The notes: generated by a model not told the origin, from the letters alone. Shown: positions 7,002 through 15,755, counted from the stretch's first letter. The stretch: 64,000 nt of DNA from Halobacterium hubeiense (GCF_001488575.1 NZ_LN831302.1:2108001-2172000); one strand, 5' to 3'. Numbers and translations: made by a program.

Positions 7002-8204
7002 TCAGCCGAAGAAGAACAGCTCGAAGGCGACGAACGACCCGACCGTCGCGGCGACCGGGACGAGGTTCTGCATCGCGACGACGCGGACGGTCGTCGACGG
7101 GTCGAACAGCTCGGAGCTGTCGGGGAGGTCCTCGGCGGCGCGAGCGCCGATTTCGCGGGTCGCGTCCTCGCCGTCCCGCTCCGGGTCGCCGACGGTCGGC
7201 GCGTCGTCGTCGGAGAGCGCGCCGACGGACACGCGCGGCGACGCGCGGCCGCGGACCGCGTCCGCGAGTTCGAACGTGCGCGTCGCCTGCCCCCAGCCGA
7301 GGCCGACGATGGACATGGTGGCAATGACGACGAAGCTCGCGGGGATGCCCGCGGCCGACAGCGCGACGACGACGGTGGAACTGATGACGGCGACGACGAT
7401 GGCCGCGGTCAGCGGGAGGTCGGTGATGTCGTTGCCCAGCGTCTCCATCGTGCGGCGCGCGATGGTGAACGCGCCGACCGCGACGGCCGCCGACCCGACG
7501 AGGATACCGGTGTTCATCCCGAGTTCGCCGCTGCCCACGAGCGGCGCGATGGCGTTGGCGACGTTGCTCGTCCCCGAACTGAACGCCATCAGACACCCGA
7601 TGGCGACGACGACCACCGTGCCGACGAACTCCCGCCGCGTGGTGTTCGGGCCGAGCGCGGGCCGCGGGAGGACGCCGTCGCGTTCGACGACGAGCAGCGG
7701 GCCGTCGCTCTGGTCGATGGCGAAGACGTGGTCGATGCGGGGGTAGAAGTACCGACCCGCCATCACCGACACCCAGAAGCCGATGGCCGGCGAGACCAGC
7801 CACCAGATGGCGATTTCGCCGACGACCGTCCAGTTCACGCTGTCGGCGGCGATGCCGAGTCCGACGATGGCGCCGACGGCCGTCATCGACGTGGAGGCAG
7901 GCGCGCCCGAGAGGTTCCCGACGAGGAGCGCGCCGCCGACGAAGAACAGGACGGTGATGCTCACCGGCAGCGTGAACACGCCGGGGTCGGCGAGCAGTCC
8001 CTCGCCGAGGGTGTCGACGACGCGGCGGCCGAGCGTCCACGCGCCGGCGAAGAAACACACCGACATGAGCGCGGCGGCGGTGACCTTCGAGATGGCGTCC
8101 GCGCCGACCGCCGGCCCGAACGCGGGGCCGGTCGTCGACCCGCCGACGTTGTACGCCACGAAACACGCGATGAGGGCGCCGGCGACGAGCAGTGTCTCCG
8201 TCAC
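7002..8204 (-). CDS. Inorganic phosphate transporter, PiT family
   Basis: This 400-residue polytopic membrane protein has the internal duplication of the PiT family. The N-terminal signature reads AYNVGGSTTGPAFGPAVG and the second-half copy FSSGTSNVANAIAPLVG. A cytoplasmic loop between the halves precedes a hydrophilic Asp/Glu-rich segment, with a final membrane helix at the C-terminus. PiT proteins take up phosphate with a cation. The first signature lacks the Asp of the classical GxNDxxN motif. A second homologue lies at 29024-30190 with the same layout. No PhoU gene is adjacent. Confidence 0.88.
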   Translation of the reverse strand: MTETLLVAGALIACFVAYNVGGSTTGPAFGPAVGADAISKVTAAALMSVCFFAGAWTLGRRVVDTLGEGLLADPGVFTLPVSITVLFFVGGALLVGNLSGAPASTSMTAVGAIVGLGIAADSVNWTVVGEIAIWWLVSPAIGFWVSVMAGRYFYPRIDHVFAIDQSDGPLLVVERDGVLPRPALGPNTTRREFVGTVVVVAIGCLMAFSSGTSNVANAIAPLVGSGELGMNTGILVGSAAVAVGAFTIARRTMETLGNDITDLPLTAAIVVAVISSTVVVALSAAGIPASFVVIATMSIVGLGWGQATRTFELADAVRGRASPRVSVGALSDDDAPTVGDPERDGEDATREIGARAAEDLPDSSELFDPSTTVRVVAMQNLVPVAATVGSFVAFELFFFG

Positions 8205-8495
8205 GGTTCGCCGGGTCGGTAGGAACGAGTCGATAATAACGTCTTCTCACTCGCGCCGAAAGCGGGAGTGGGGGAGTGCCGGACGCGCGGGGGAGAGTGG
8301 GGGGAGTAGTCGAACGCGCGTCCACTGTCGAGGTGTCTCCTCGGGCGTTATAAATATTCGTCAGACGCGCCGTCGCAGGGGAGGCCCGAGCGGCCAGACA
8401 ACGGCCGCAGTCGGCGACGAGGCGCGCCGCACCACACGTCAGCGACGTTATACGCGGCGGAAGACCCATTAGCGCGGAGCGCCCGATGCTGTCGC
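8205..8495. other. Divergent intergenic region with two TATA-like boxes
   Basis: No gene is evident in these 291 bases. A strong TATA element (cgttataaatattcg, about 8345-8359) lies about 140 bases before the lipoprotein start, and a weaker box (gacgttatac) lies about 45 bases before it. The first could drive a long leader or a short RNA. On the minus strand, an A/T-rich box near 8230 probably serves the PiT gene. Confidence 0.45.
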
Positions 8496-9263
8496 ATGAA
8501 CCGACGCAGATTTCTCGGCGCGGCCGGCGTCGTCGGGCTCGGCGCGCTCGCGGGCTGTTCGGGCGCCGTCGGCTCCGTCGCGCCGCCCAGCGTCCCCGAA
8601 GACCAGCTCTCGGAGGGCGGGTGGACGAAGACCGACGAGACCGAGCAGACCGTCTTCGAGCAGAGCTACGGCCCAGTCACGGTCACCGCGAAGTCAACGG
8701 CCGTGACCTACGAGGACGAGGCGCTCGCCGCCGACGTCCGCGAGAAGACCCTCGGCAAAATCGACGGCACGCTGGCCCTCTACTCGGCGTCGCACATCAA
8801 CTTCTCCCCGGACCTCAACAACCTCCCGGGCGGCGTCGGCCGCGCGGAACTGCTCTCGGAGGTCCAGAGCGCCGCCGAAGACCAGTTCGAGCAGCGGATG
8901 CGGGACACCGGGCTGGAGAACGTCACGAAGACCGGCGAGGCGGAGTTCGAGACCGACTCCGGCGCCACCCCCGGCATCACGACGTTCAGCGCGGAGTACC
9001 CCGTGGGGACGCTGGAGTACGAGGCCAGCGGCGAGACGTTCACCATCGAGGGCGGCGCAATCGAGGTCGCGGGCGACCTCGCGGTGTGGAACGCCGGCGA
9101 CTACGTGGTCGTGGCAGGGGGCGCGTACCCCGGCGAGAACTTCGCGACGACCACCGAGAAGGACCTCTCGGAGGCCATCACCGTGACGGTGGACATCGAC
9201 CTCGGGCTCGCGCCCAGCGAGTACGAGCAGGAAGTCCGCGGGCTGATGGCGGCAACAGAATGA
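8496..9263 (+). CDS. Tat-exported lipoprotein, DUF6517-like
   Basis: This 255-residue protein starts with a twin-arginine signal (RRRF at residues 3-6), a hydrophobic core and the lipobox LAGC with the lipidated Cys at 21. That is the usual haloarchaeal secreted lipoprotein design. The mature part is acidic and beta-rich, with conserved-looking blocks GPVTVTAKS and FTIEGGAIEVAGDLAVWNAGDYVVVAGG. It matches my memory of the DUF6517 family. Its activity is unknown; it is likely anchored on the outer face of the membrane. The stop overlaps the start of a 33-residue gene by an ATGA junction. Confidence 0.8.
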   Translation: MNRRRFLGAAGVVGLGALAGCSGAVGSVAPPSVPEDQLSEGGWTKTDETEQTVFEQSYGPVTVTAKSTAVTYEDEALAADVREKTLGKIDGTLALYSASHINFSPDLNNLPGGVGRAELLSEVQSAAEDQFEQRMRDTGLENVTKTGEAEFETDSGATPGITTFSAEYPVGTLEYEASGETFTIEGGAIEVAGDLAVWNAGDYVVVAGGAYPGENFATTTEKDLSEAITVTVDIDLGLAPSEYEQEVRGLMAATE

Positions 9264-9361
9264 CGACGTGGCGAGAACTGTTCGACCGCGCCGCCGGCGA
9301 GGACGCCGACGTGAGCGACGTGCGCGCGACGCTGGCCGAACGCCGGGAGGACGATGAATGA
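9260..9361 (+). CDS. 33-residue small protein in a coupled three-gene unit
   Basis: The ATG overlaps the lipoprotein stop (ATGA). The stop at 9359-9361 lies inside the next coding start region, an 8-base overlap. The peptide is a single predicted amphipathic helix-loop-helix (TTWRELFDRA, then DVRATLAERRED), and its acidic composition fits genuine haloarchaeal coding sequence. Double translational coupling supports a real gene. It could be a partner of the downstream PIN-like protein, but no family is recognised. Confidence 0.6.
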   Translation: MTTWRELFDRAAGEDADVSDVRATLAERREDDE

Positions 9362-9824
9362 CGTGAACCCCGCGCGGGTCGCCGCCGACGCGGACGTGCT
9401 CGCCGCGGACGTCTTCGTGGACGGCGACGCGCGCGCCGCGCTCGACCACGCGCGCTCGCACTCGTGGGTCGAACTGGTCGCCAGCGACCAGCTGCTCGAC
9501 GACGCCGAAGCCGTGATTGCGGCGCTCGGCGACTCCGACCTCGCCGCCGACTGGCGCGAACGAATCGAGGACGAAGCGACGCTCGTGAGTCACCCGGAGG
9601 GCGACCAGCCGGCGCTCGGCGCCGCACACGCGGCCGACGCCGCGCACGTCCTCACGTACGACGAGAGCCTGCGCTCGGCGCGCACCGGGATGGAACTGAA
9701 GGGCCGCGTGGACGTCAGCGTGAAGGCGCCGGACGCGTTCGCGCGGCTGTTCGACCCAGAGAAGCTGTATCCGACGGTCGTCGGGGGGGACTACCCCGGG
9801 CCGGACCGCGACCCGCGCGAGTAA
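9354..9824 (+). CDS. PIN-domain-like protein (DUF7384-like)
   Basis: This 156-residue protein has the acidic signature of a PIN-fold nuclease. D12 and D14 lie in the N-terminal strand DADVLAAD, E52 in the helix after the second strand, D84 precedes a helix of the AAxxADAA type, and D103 lies in LTYDESL. PIN proteins are metal-dependent RNases, often toxins or RNA-processing factors. The C-terminus (KLYPTVVGGDYPGP) is not typical of small VapC toxins. It is coupled to the 33-residue gene just upstream. The haloarchaeal family may be DUF7384; that is a recollection, not a search result. Confidence 0.65.
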   Translation: MNDVNPARVAADADVLAADVFVDGDARAALDHARSHSWVELVASDQLLDDAEAVIAALGDSDLAADWRERIEDEATLVSHPEGDQPALGAAHAADAAHVLTYDESLRSARTGMELKGRVDVSVKAPDAFARLFDPEKLYPTVVGGDYPGPDRDPRE

Positions 9825-9825
9825 C

Positions 9826-10380
9826 TCAGTTCTCTCGCTCGGCCAGCCAGTCCGCGAGCTTCGCGAGCGCGCGGCCGCGGTGGCTGAGCGCGTTCTTCCG
9901 CTCGGTGTCCATCTCCGCGAACGTCTCGCCGTCGTGCTCGAAGATGGGGTCGTAGCCGAACCCGCCGTCGCCGCGCGGCGCGACGACGGTGCCCTGCACG
10001 GCCCCGGAGAACGTCTCGGTCACGTCGCCGTCCGTGTACGCGACCGTGCAGCGGAACGCGCCGCGGCGGTCTTCGAGGTCCTCGGCGAGGTCCCAGACGC
10101 GCTCGATTCCGAGCGTGTCCTCGACGTACGACGAGTACGGCCCCGGGAACCCGTCGAGCGCGCGGACGAACAGGCCGGCATCGTCAACGATGATGGGGAC
10201 GTCGGCGTCCTGCGCCTCGTAGGCGTCCTCGGCGCCGCGCGCGGCGATGTCGGCGAGCTCGTCGCTCTGAATCTCGGCGTAGTCGTAGTCGTGCTGGGTG
10301 ACGTCGTAGACGTCGCTGAGGTACTGTTCTGCCTCCCGGACCTTCCCGGGATTCGTCGTCACGAACCGGAGCGTGCGCAT
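9826..10380 (-). CDS. rdgB: XTP/dITP diphosphatase (RdgB/HAM1 family)
   Basis: This 184-residue enzyme hydrolyses non-canonical purine triphosphates (ITP, dITP, XTP) to monophosphates, keeping deaminated bases out of DNA and RNA. The family motifs are all present: TTNPGK at 8-13, VDDAGL near 67, FPGPYSSY, GFGYDPIF and the C-terminal SHRGRA. The ATG at 10380 gives the standard N-terminus; upstream in-frame codons are low-complexity. It converges on the PIN-like gene with one base between stops. Confidence 0.95.
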   Translation of the reverse strand: MRTLRFVTTNPGKVREAEQYLSDVYDVTQHDYDYAEIQSDELADIAARGAEDAYEAQDADVPIIVDDAGLFVRALDGFPGPYSSYVEDTLGIERVWDLAEDLEDRRGAFRCTVAYTDGDVTETFSGAVQGTVVAPRGDGGFGYDPIFEHDGETFAEMDTERKNALSHRGRALAKLADWLAEREN

Positions 10381-10417
10381 ACCGACGCGTCGGCGCGCAC
10401 CGAGTTGGGTGCGTCGA

Positions 10418-10693
10418 TTAGTCGTCGACGACGACCTCGACGGCCTCCTCGACGGCACCGTCGTCCTCGTCGTCCTCGCTCTGCTGTTGCTGCCAGAGCA
10501 GCACGCCAGCGACCGCCAGCACCACCCACGACCGCCAGTTCGCGAGGTTCAGCGTGTAGCCGATGCCGAACGGCTTCTCCACGAGCATCCCCTCGCCGGG
10601 CTGCCAGTAGGACTCCAGCATCCGGCTGAGCTTCGGGCGCTCGAAGTTGTACGGCACGCCGAACAGTTCGCCGCTGGACGGTTTCTCGACCAT
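10418..10693 (-). CDS. DUF5808-like small membrane protein
   Basis: This 91-residue protein carries a segment FGIGYTLNLANWRSW followed by one membrane helix (VVLAVAGVLLW) and a very acidic tail. The Y-T-x-N-x-x-N pattern is what I associate with DUF5808. An N-terminal cytosolic part contains VPYNFERPKLSRM. Function unknown. It sits between rdgB and kae1-bud32 on the same strand with short gaps and could be transcribed with either. Confidence 0.65.
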   Translation of the reverse strand: MVEKPSSGELFGVPYNFERPKLSRMLESYWQPGEGMLVEKPFGIGYTLNLANWRSWVVLAVAGVLLWQQQQSEDDEDDGAVEEAVEVVVDD

Positions 10694-10732
10694 ACCAGTC
10701 AGTTCGGCGCCAGCCCCCAAATCAGTTGGGGG

Positions 10733-12304
10733 CTACTGGTAGCGGCCGCGCCCCTCGATGGCGCGCAGTTGGTCGAGGACCGACGCGTCGCCCGCCTCGC
10801 GGTACGCGGCCTCGAACGCCGCCGTCAGCGGCTCGGGGTCGTCAGCGGTGCCGGCGAGGCTCTGCTCGAAGACGTGGCAGTCCATCGCGTAGTCCTCCAC
10901 GTCGTCCGTGTAGTAGCCCAAGCCGAAGTCGATGAGGAACGTGCGGTCGTCGCCGTCCGCCACTCGAACATTTCGCGTCGTCGGGTCCCCGTGCACGAAC
11001 CCAGCGTCGTGAATCGTCGCTAGGTGGCGGCCCACGTCCCGGACGCGGGACTCGGTGAGGGCGTCCCGAAGGTCGGTGTCGCCGACGCGCTGGAGCGTCA
11101 GCGTGGACTCGGGCACGTCCACGTCCCAGACCAGCGGCGTGGGGACGCCGTGGCGGCGCGCCTCGCTCGTCAAGCGGGCTTCGAGGACGGTGCGGTCGCG
11201 GCGCAGGCGCGCGTCCAGCGACGGGTGGCGGTACTCCTTCGGGAGCCGCGCCTTCGTCACGTGGTCGTCCGCGAACGTGACCGTGGCCTCCGCGCCCTGC
11301 AGGATGTCGCGGTCGGGGCGCGCGGGCGGTTCGGGCTCGCGCCACGTCACCGGCACCTCGTCGGGGCGGAAGTTCGAGTCGATGGCCGAATCCTCGATTT
11401 CGAGGGTGTCGCCGGCGCGCGCCATCTTCTCGCCGAGCACCGCTATCATCCCCGCGTTGTCCCGCAGGAAGCGGGGTTCGGGCGCGAAGAAGTCGGCGCC
11501 GCGCTGCTCGCACATCGCTTCCAGCATCCCCCGCAGGCGGTCGTTCTGCGCGACGCCGCCGCCGAGGACGAGTTCGTCGCGGCCGGTCAGCGAGAGCGCG
11601 CGCTCGGCGACCTCCGCGAGCATCGCGAACACCGTCTCTTCGAGCCCCCGGCAGACGTCCTCGACGGGCGTGCCGCTGTCGTACTCCTGCTTGGCGGCGC
11701 TCATGATGCCCGAGAACGAGAAGTCCATCCCCTTCACGACGTACGGCAGGTCCGTGTACTCGCCGTCTTTCGCGTGGGACTCGACCTTCGGGCCGCCGGG
11801 ATGCGACCAGCCGACGTGGCGCGTGAACTTGTCGAGGGCGTTCCCGACGCCCGTGTCCATCGTCTCCCCGAGCACGCGGTAGCGGCCGTTCCGGAACGCC
11901 AGCACGTGCGCGTTCGCACCGCTGGCGTTCAAACAGACGGGCGCGTCGAAGCCCGAGCGGTGGCGGCCGATTTCGAGGTGCGCGACCATATGATTCACGC
12001 CCACCAGTGGGACGTCCAGCGTCTGGGCGAGCGCGCGCGCCGCGGAGCCGACGATGCGCAGGCACGGCCCCAGTCCGGGGCCGCGGGAGAACGCCACCGC
12101 GTCTACTCGGCCGTCGCTCTCGTCGAGGATGGTTTCGACGACCGCAGGAATCGCCGACCGCATGTGCTCGGCGGCCTCCCGCGGGTGGATGCCGCCGCTG
12201 TCGGGCTGGTAGGCGTCGGACTCGATGACGACAGAATCAGTCTCGGAATCGTACAGCGCCGCGCTCGCACACCACGCTGTGCCTTCGATTCCGAGAACCC
12301 GCAT
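10733..12304 (-). CDS. Bifunctional Kae1-Bud32: tRNA t6A synthesis subunit fused to kinase
   Basis: This 523-residue fusion provides two KEOPS subunits, which make N6-threonylcarbamoyl-adenosine at position 37 of ANN-decoding tRNAs. Residues 1 to about 325 are Kae1 with ASKHA-fold signatures and metal ligands H105 and H109 in NHMVAHLE. Residues from about 340 onward are Bud32, a small atypical kinase with FVHGDPTTRN (catalytic Asp) and LIDFGLGYY (DFG). The fusion is normal in haloarchaea and many methanogens. It follows rps27ae by eight bases at the end of the information-processing cluster. Confidence 0.95.
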   Translation of the reverse strand: MRVLGIEGTAWCASAALYDSETDSVVIESDAYQPDSGGIHPREAAEHMRSAIPAVVETILDESDGRVDAVAFSRGPGLGPCLRIVGSAARALAQTLDVPLVGVNHMVAHLEIGRHRSGFDAPVCLNASGANAHVLAFRNGRYRVLGETMDTGVGNALDKFTRHVGWSHPGGPKVESHAKDGEYTDLPYVVKGMDFSFSGIMSAAKQEYDSGTPVEDVCRGLEETVFAMLAEVAERALSLTGRDELVLGGGVAQNDRLRGMLEAMCEQRGADFFAPEPRFLRDNAGMIAVLGEKMARAGDTLEIEDSAIDSNFRPDEVPVTWREPEPPARPDRDILQGAEATVTFADDHVTKARLPKEYRHPSLDARLRRDRTVLEARLTSEARRHGVPTPLVWDVDVPESTLTLQRVGDTDLRDALTESRVRDVGRHLATIHDAGFVHGDPTTRNVRVADGDDRTFLIDFGLGYYTDDVEDYAMDCHVFEQSLAGTADDPEPLTAAFEAAYREAGDASVLDQLRAIEGRGRYQ

Positions 12305-12312
12305 CTACCGCG

Positions 12313-12447
12313 CTACTCCCACTCGGTGTAGCTGCACTTCCCGCAGTACTGCCGGTCGCCGTGGTCCGCGAGGAACGTGTCCCCGCAGCGCGGGCACATC
12401 TCCTTATCCGTCGTGCCGTCGTCGTTGTAGTAGTCGCTCCGGGGCAT
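12313..12447 (-). CDS. rps27ae: 30S ribosomal protein S27ae
   Basis: This 44-residue protein has a C4 zinc ribbon formed by C18, C21, C35 and C38, as in archaeal S27ae. That protein corresponds to the zinc domain of the eukaryotic ubiquitin-S27a fusion, without ubiquitin. The sequence ends SYTEWE. The start lies immediately after the stop of rps24e with no spacer, so the two are translated from one message. Confidence 0.93.
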   Translation of the reverse strand: MPRSDYYNDDGTTDKEMCPRCGDTFLADHGDRQYCGKCSYTEWE

Positions 12448-12765
12448 CTACTCGGCCTCCTCCGCTTCGGCGTCGGCTTCCTCCTCGGCGCCGATCTTGT
12501 TCCGGTCGAGCATGTGCTCGTGTTCGACCTCCGCGGCGTCCTCCGGGGAGTCGTAGGTCTTCGCGCGGCCGACGGTCTTGCGCATCCCGAACTTCGTGTC
12601 CAGCTCGTGGACGACGACCTCCTCGGAGTCCTTGTCGAGTTTCGCCGCGAGGCTGTCCCGCACGGAGAGCCGCGACGGCGTGGCGTCCTCGTGTTCGATT
12701 TCGAATTTGACCTCAGTCCGGTGAAGCAGGGGGTTGTCTTCCTGCTCCAGAATCTCGATTTCCAT
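12448..12765 (-). CDS. rps24e: 30S ribosomal protein S24e
   Basis: This 105-residue archaeal/eukaryotic-type small-subunit protein has the family core (EVKFEIEHEDATPSR, then VVVHELDTKFGMRKTVGRAKTYDS) and an extended acidic tail (AEEEADAEAEEAE) typical of halophiles. It is the first gene of an rps24e-rps27ae-kae1/bud32 run. A 77-base A/T-richer spacer separates it from the dephospho-CoA kinase gene upstream and may hold its promoter. Confidence 0.95.
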   Translation of the reverse strand: MEIEILEQEDNPLLHRTEVKFEIEHEDATPSRLSVRDSLAAKLDKDSEEVVVHELDTKFGMRKTVGRAKTYDSPEDAAEVEHEHMLDRNKIGAEEEADAEAEEAE

Positions 12766-12842
12766 GGTCAGTTGTTCGTATATGAACGCGAAATCAGTAA
12801 AAGCATTTCGAAGGGCTGATTGCGGCCGCGAGCGCGACGCCG

Positions 12843-13376
12843 CTACTCCAGCAGCGCCCAGAACGTATCCGTCGTCTCCAAGAGCTCGCAGAGCTCGTGG
12901 GCTTGCTCCCGGAGCGCGCTCGTCACGTTCGCCAGCACCATCCCCTCGCCGGGCTGCCCGTAGACGACGCTGGCGCCGATTGGGGCCGCGACGACCGCGG
13001 GCAGCGTCGCGAGGTCCTCCTCGCCGTCCACGGACAGCAGCGTCGCCCCCTCGGCGTCGATTGCCTCGACGAGCGCTTCGAGGAGTTCCTCCGAGATGGT
13101 GCCGGGGTCGCTGGCGACTTCGACGGTGCGGTCGGCGTCCGGGCGGCCGCCCGCGACCTCCGCGGTGACCGCCTCGCGTTCGGTCTTCCCGTCCACGACC
13201 GCGACTTTCGGCGGCGCGCCCGCCGCGACTAAGTGGTAGGTGACCACGTCGCCGACCGCGATAATGGGGTCGCCGGCGTCCGCCAGCAGTCGCTGGGCGT
13301 CCTCGTAGACGGGCCCCAGCGGCTCCTTGAACGCCCCGCGGGCGTCCGGCGGGAGCGTCGCGGCCGCGCGAGCCAC
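12843..13376 (-). CDS. GTP-dependent dephospho-CoA kinase (DUF359 family)
   Basis: This 177-residue protein belongs to the archaeal family that phosphorylates dephospho-CoA with GTP in the last step of coenzyme A synthesis, replacing bacterial CoaE. Visible landmarks are IIAVGDVVTYHL near the N-terminus, VVDGKTEREAV, the segment TLLSVDGEEDLATLPAV, and VVYGQPGEGMV. The gene is at its conserved archaeal position next to spt4 and rpoE1. The stop of spt4 lies one base before its GTG/ATG start region, indicating co-transcription. Confidence 0.9.
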   Translation of the reverse strand: MARAAATLPPDARGAFKEPLGPVYEDAQRLLADAGDPIIAVGDVVTYHLVAAGAPPKVAVVDGKTEREAVTAEVAGGRPDADRTVEVASDPGTISEELLEALVEAIDAEGATLLSVDGEEDLATLPAVVAAPIGASVVYGQPGEGMVLANVTSALREQAHELCELLETTDTFWALLE

Positions 13377-13377
13377 G

Positions 13378-13575
13378 CTACCGGACCTTCAGCGCGTACT
13401 CGCCCGGCTCCGAGACCTCCATCTTCTCCGCGATTTCGGACTCCTCGGGGTGCGTGATGACCACGTACCCCGCCCAGTCCTCCGTGAGGCTCGTCGACGA
13501 GCAGTACGGGCACATCTCCTCGTCCGGCTCGACGATGCGGTGGCAGTCGTGGCAGGCCAGGCGGTTCGACGCCAT
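13378..13575 (-). CDS. spt4: Transcription elongation factor Spt4 (RpoE'')
   Basis: This 65-residue protein has a C4 zinc ribbon (C8, C11, C22, C25) followed by the Spt4 beta-sheet with DWAGYVVITHPEESEIAE. With Spt5 it forms the clamp-bound processivity factor of archaeal RNA polymerase. The start is flush with the stop of rpoE1 (13576), a tight operon junction conserved across archaea. Confidence 0.95.
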   Translation of the reverse strand: MASNRLACHDCHRIVEPDEEMCPYCSSTSLTEDWAGYVVITHPEESEIAEKMEVSEPGEYALKVR

Positions 13576-14139
13576 CTACTCGGCCTCCTCGCTCTGCTCG
13601 CGCTCCTCGCGGAGCCAGCCGTGCTTCCCGAGGCCGGGCTGTTTCGCCGTGAGCCCGATCTTGGACTCGCGGGGGTTGCGCTCGTCGATGCTCTTCGTGA
13701 CGATGCGGGCCCGCACCGAGTCGCCAGTGCCGATGACGCTGTTGGACTCCCGGGAGGCGAGCTGCTGGTTCTCCTCGTCGAACGCGAGGTACTCGTCGCT
13801 AATCTGGGAGACGTGCAGGAGCCCGTCGACGGGGCCGATGCCGACGAACGCGCCGAAGCTCACCACTTCGACGATTTCGCCGTCGACGACTTCCTGCATC
13901 TCCGGGTCGAACGTGACGGCGTCGAACTCCGCCTTGAAGTAGACGCCGGGACGGTTCGGCAGCACCGCGCCCTCACCGAGGTCGTGGACCTCGGTGACGG
14001 TGACGACGCTCCCGATGTCCTCGTCCATCCGTCCTTCCAGTTTGTCCTGCAGCAGCCGCTTCACGAGGTCCGGACTCACGTCCCCGAGGTGCTCGGGCGG
14101 AACCTCTATCGTGTCTTTCAGCCGTGCTCGCTTGTACAT
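13576..14139 (-). CDS. rpoE1: DNA-directed RNA polymerase subunit E' (Rpo7)
   Basis: This 187-residue stalk subunit has an N-terminal RNP-like domain (MYKRARLKDTIEVPPEHLG to about residue 80) and a C-terminal S1 domain (about 82-165) with GAFVGIGPVDGLLHVSQISDE. It pairs with Rpo4 and binds nascent RNA. The acidic C-terminal tail is haloarchaeal. The start abuts the stop of the PIN gene at 14140. Confidence 0.95.
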   Translation of the reverse strand: MYKRARLKDTIEVPPEHLGDVSPDLVKRLLQDKLEGRMDEDIGSVVTVTEVHDLGEGAVLPNRPGVYFKAEFDAVTFDPEMQEVVDGEIVEVVSFGAFVGIGPVDGLLHVSQISDEYLAFDEENQQLASRESNSVIGTGDSVRARIVTKSIDERNPRESKIGLTAKQPGLGKHGWLREEREQSEEAE

Positions 14140-14517
14140 TTATGGTCGAGTGATAGTCAGTTGATTCCGGCCCCTTAAATGAATTACCGGCGCGCCCGCG
14201 TCGAGCAGGCGCTGTCGGAGGGGGCCGTCGTTCGTGACGACCGCGTCGGCGTCGCCGTCGACGGCGAGCGCGTACAGCGCGTCGTCTGCGTACGATTCCT
14301 CGGTCTCCACGGTCTCACAGCGGTCTGCCAGGTCCGCCGCCACGCTCGCAGCCGTCGCTTCCTCCCCGCCGCCCGCGCCGAGCTTCGCGAGCTCCGCGCG
14401 GACCGTCTCGGGGACGACAGCCTCGTAATCGTCGATAATGCGGTCGAGTTCGTCGAAGACCCGCACTCCGGCCTCGACCGGCATCATCAGCGCGTTGGCG
14501 TCCATGGCGACCCGCAT
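14140..14517 (-). CDS. PIN-domain nuclease-like protein
   Basis: This 125-residue PIN-fold protein has candidate metal ligands D6 (AMDAN), E42, D79 or D80 and D97 (VVTNDGPL). It resembles the archaeal PIN proteins encoded between eIF2-gamma and rpoE1, related to the PIN domain of ribosome-assembly nucleases such as Fcf1. The ATG at 14517 overlaps the eIF2-gamma stop by one base, so the genes are translationally coupled. The conserved position among translation genes favours an RNA-processing role over a toxin. There is no antitoxin gene beside it. Confidence 0.85.
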   Translation of the reverse strand: MRVAMDANALMMPVEAGVRVFDELDRIIDDYEAVVPETVRAELAKLGAGGGEEATAASVAADLADRCETVETEESYADDALYALAVDGDADAVVTNDGPLRQRLLDAGAPVIHLRGRNQLTITRP

Positions 14518-15755
14518 CACTCCGTGAGCGTCCCGACGCCGATAAGCCGCCAGCGCGCGCCGACGCGGCGGTTGATGGCGATTTTCGAACCCTCGGGCGC
14601 GCACACCGGCCGCTTGAGCTGGACGTCGCACTCGCCGTCGCGAGCGCTCGTCACGGAGCCGACGGTGGTCGCGGTGCCGACGGTCAACATCAGCGGTTCG
14701 CCGGTGGTGATTTCGTCGATGGTGTCGCCCTCCTCGGCGCCGACGAGGCGTTCGAGCAGGTCCACGTCCATCGTGAAGGAGTCCCACGTCGGCGGGAGCG
14801 TCTCCGGCGGGCCGGCGACCTGCCCGGCGAGCGCGTCACCCTTCGTGAGGCTCGGGTCCAGTCCCGTCCCGACGCCGAGCAGGCCACCGGGCGACGCCGC
14901 GTCGACGTCCTCGCCGCCGGCCTGGAGACTGCGGACGGTGGTGGTCACCGACCGCCACTCCGTCTTGCCGCCCTCCTCGACCTCGCGGCCGGGGCGGAGT
15001 TCGATGTCCTCGTCGACGTCGAGTTCGCCCTGCACGAGACTGCCGCCGAGCACGCCGCCCAGCAGGCCGTCCCACGTCGTGCCGGGGCGGTTGATGTCGA
15101 ACGAGCGCGCGACGTACATCCGGGGGTCGGCCTCGGGGTCGCGGTCCGGCGTCGGAATCTCGGATTCGAGCGCGTCGATGACGAGGTCGATGTTGATCTC
15201 CTGCTCGGCGGAGATGGGGACGATGGGCGCGCCCTCCGCGACCGTACCCTCGACGAACTCCTGAATCTCCTCGTAGTTCTGCCGGGCCTGCTCGCCGTCC
15301 ACGAGGTCGACCTTGTTCTGCGCGATGACGATGTTGTCGATGCCGATGATGTCCAGCGCCATCAGGTGCTCCTCGGTCTGGGGCTGGGGGACAGGCTCGT
15401 TGGCGCTGACGACCAGCACCGCGCCGTCCATAATGGCCGCTCCCGAGAGCATCGTCGCCATCAGGGTCTCGTGGCCGGGCGCGTCCACGAACGAGACCGT
15501 GCGCAGCACCTCCGTCTCCGTGCCGTGCTCGGGGCACTCCTCGGCGACGGTGTAACACTCGGGCTCCTCGCAGTCGGGGCACCGCCGCAGCGTCGCGTCG
15601 GCGTACCCGAGGCGAATGGAGATGCCGCGTTTCATCTCCTCGGAGTGCTGGTCCGTCCACTCGCCGCTGAGCGCCCGGACGAGCGTGGTCTTTCCGTGGT
15701 CGACGTGACCGACCAGTCCGATGTTCACCTCCGGTTGTCGGTGATTGTCTGCCAT
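14517..15755 (-). CDS. Translation initiation factor aIF2 subunit gamma
   Basis: This 412-residue GTPase forms the core of the heterotrimeric factor that brings initiator Met-tRNA to the small subunit. The G1 motif GHVDHGKT lies at 16-23, followed by a zinc knuckle (CPDC and further cysteines), DAPGH (G3) and NKVD (G4). Two beta-barrel domains follow. The ATG at 15755 is preferred over the GTG two codons upstream. It is the first gene of the minus-strand information cluster reaching to kae1-bud32. Confidence 0.97.
   Translation of the reverse strand: MADNHRQPEVNIGLVGHVDHGKTTLVRALSGEWTDQHSEEMKRGISIRLGYADATLRRCPDCEEPECYTVAEECPEHGTETEVLRTVSFVDAPGHETLMATMLSGAAIMDGAVLVVSANEPVPQPQTEEHLMALDIIGIDNIVIAQNKVDLVDGEQARQNYEEIQEFVEGTVAEGAPIVPISAEQEINIDLVIDALESEIPTPDRDPEADPRMYVARSFDINRPGTTWDGLLGGVLGGSLVQGELDVDEDIELRPGREVEEGGKTEWRSVTTTVRSLQAGGEDVDAASPGGLLGVGTGLDPSLTKGDALAGQVAGPPETLPPTWDSFTMDVDLLERLVGAEEGDTIDEITTGEPLMLTVGTATTVGSVTSARDGECDVQLKRPVCAPEGSKIAINRRVGARWRLIGVGTLTE

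Noticed and set aside
14140-14517. VapC toxin of a toxin-antitoxin pair
   Set aside because: It is a PIN protein, but it sits in the conserved eIF2-gamma/rpoE1 cluster and has no antitoxin gene; a housekeeping RNA role fits better.
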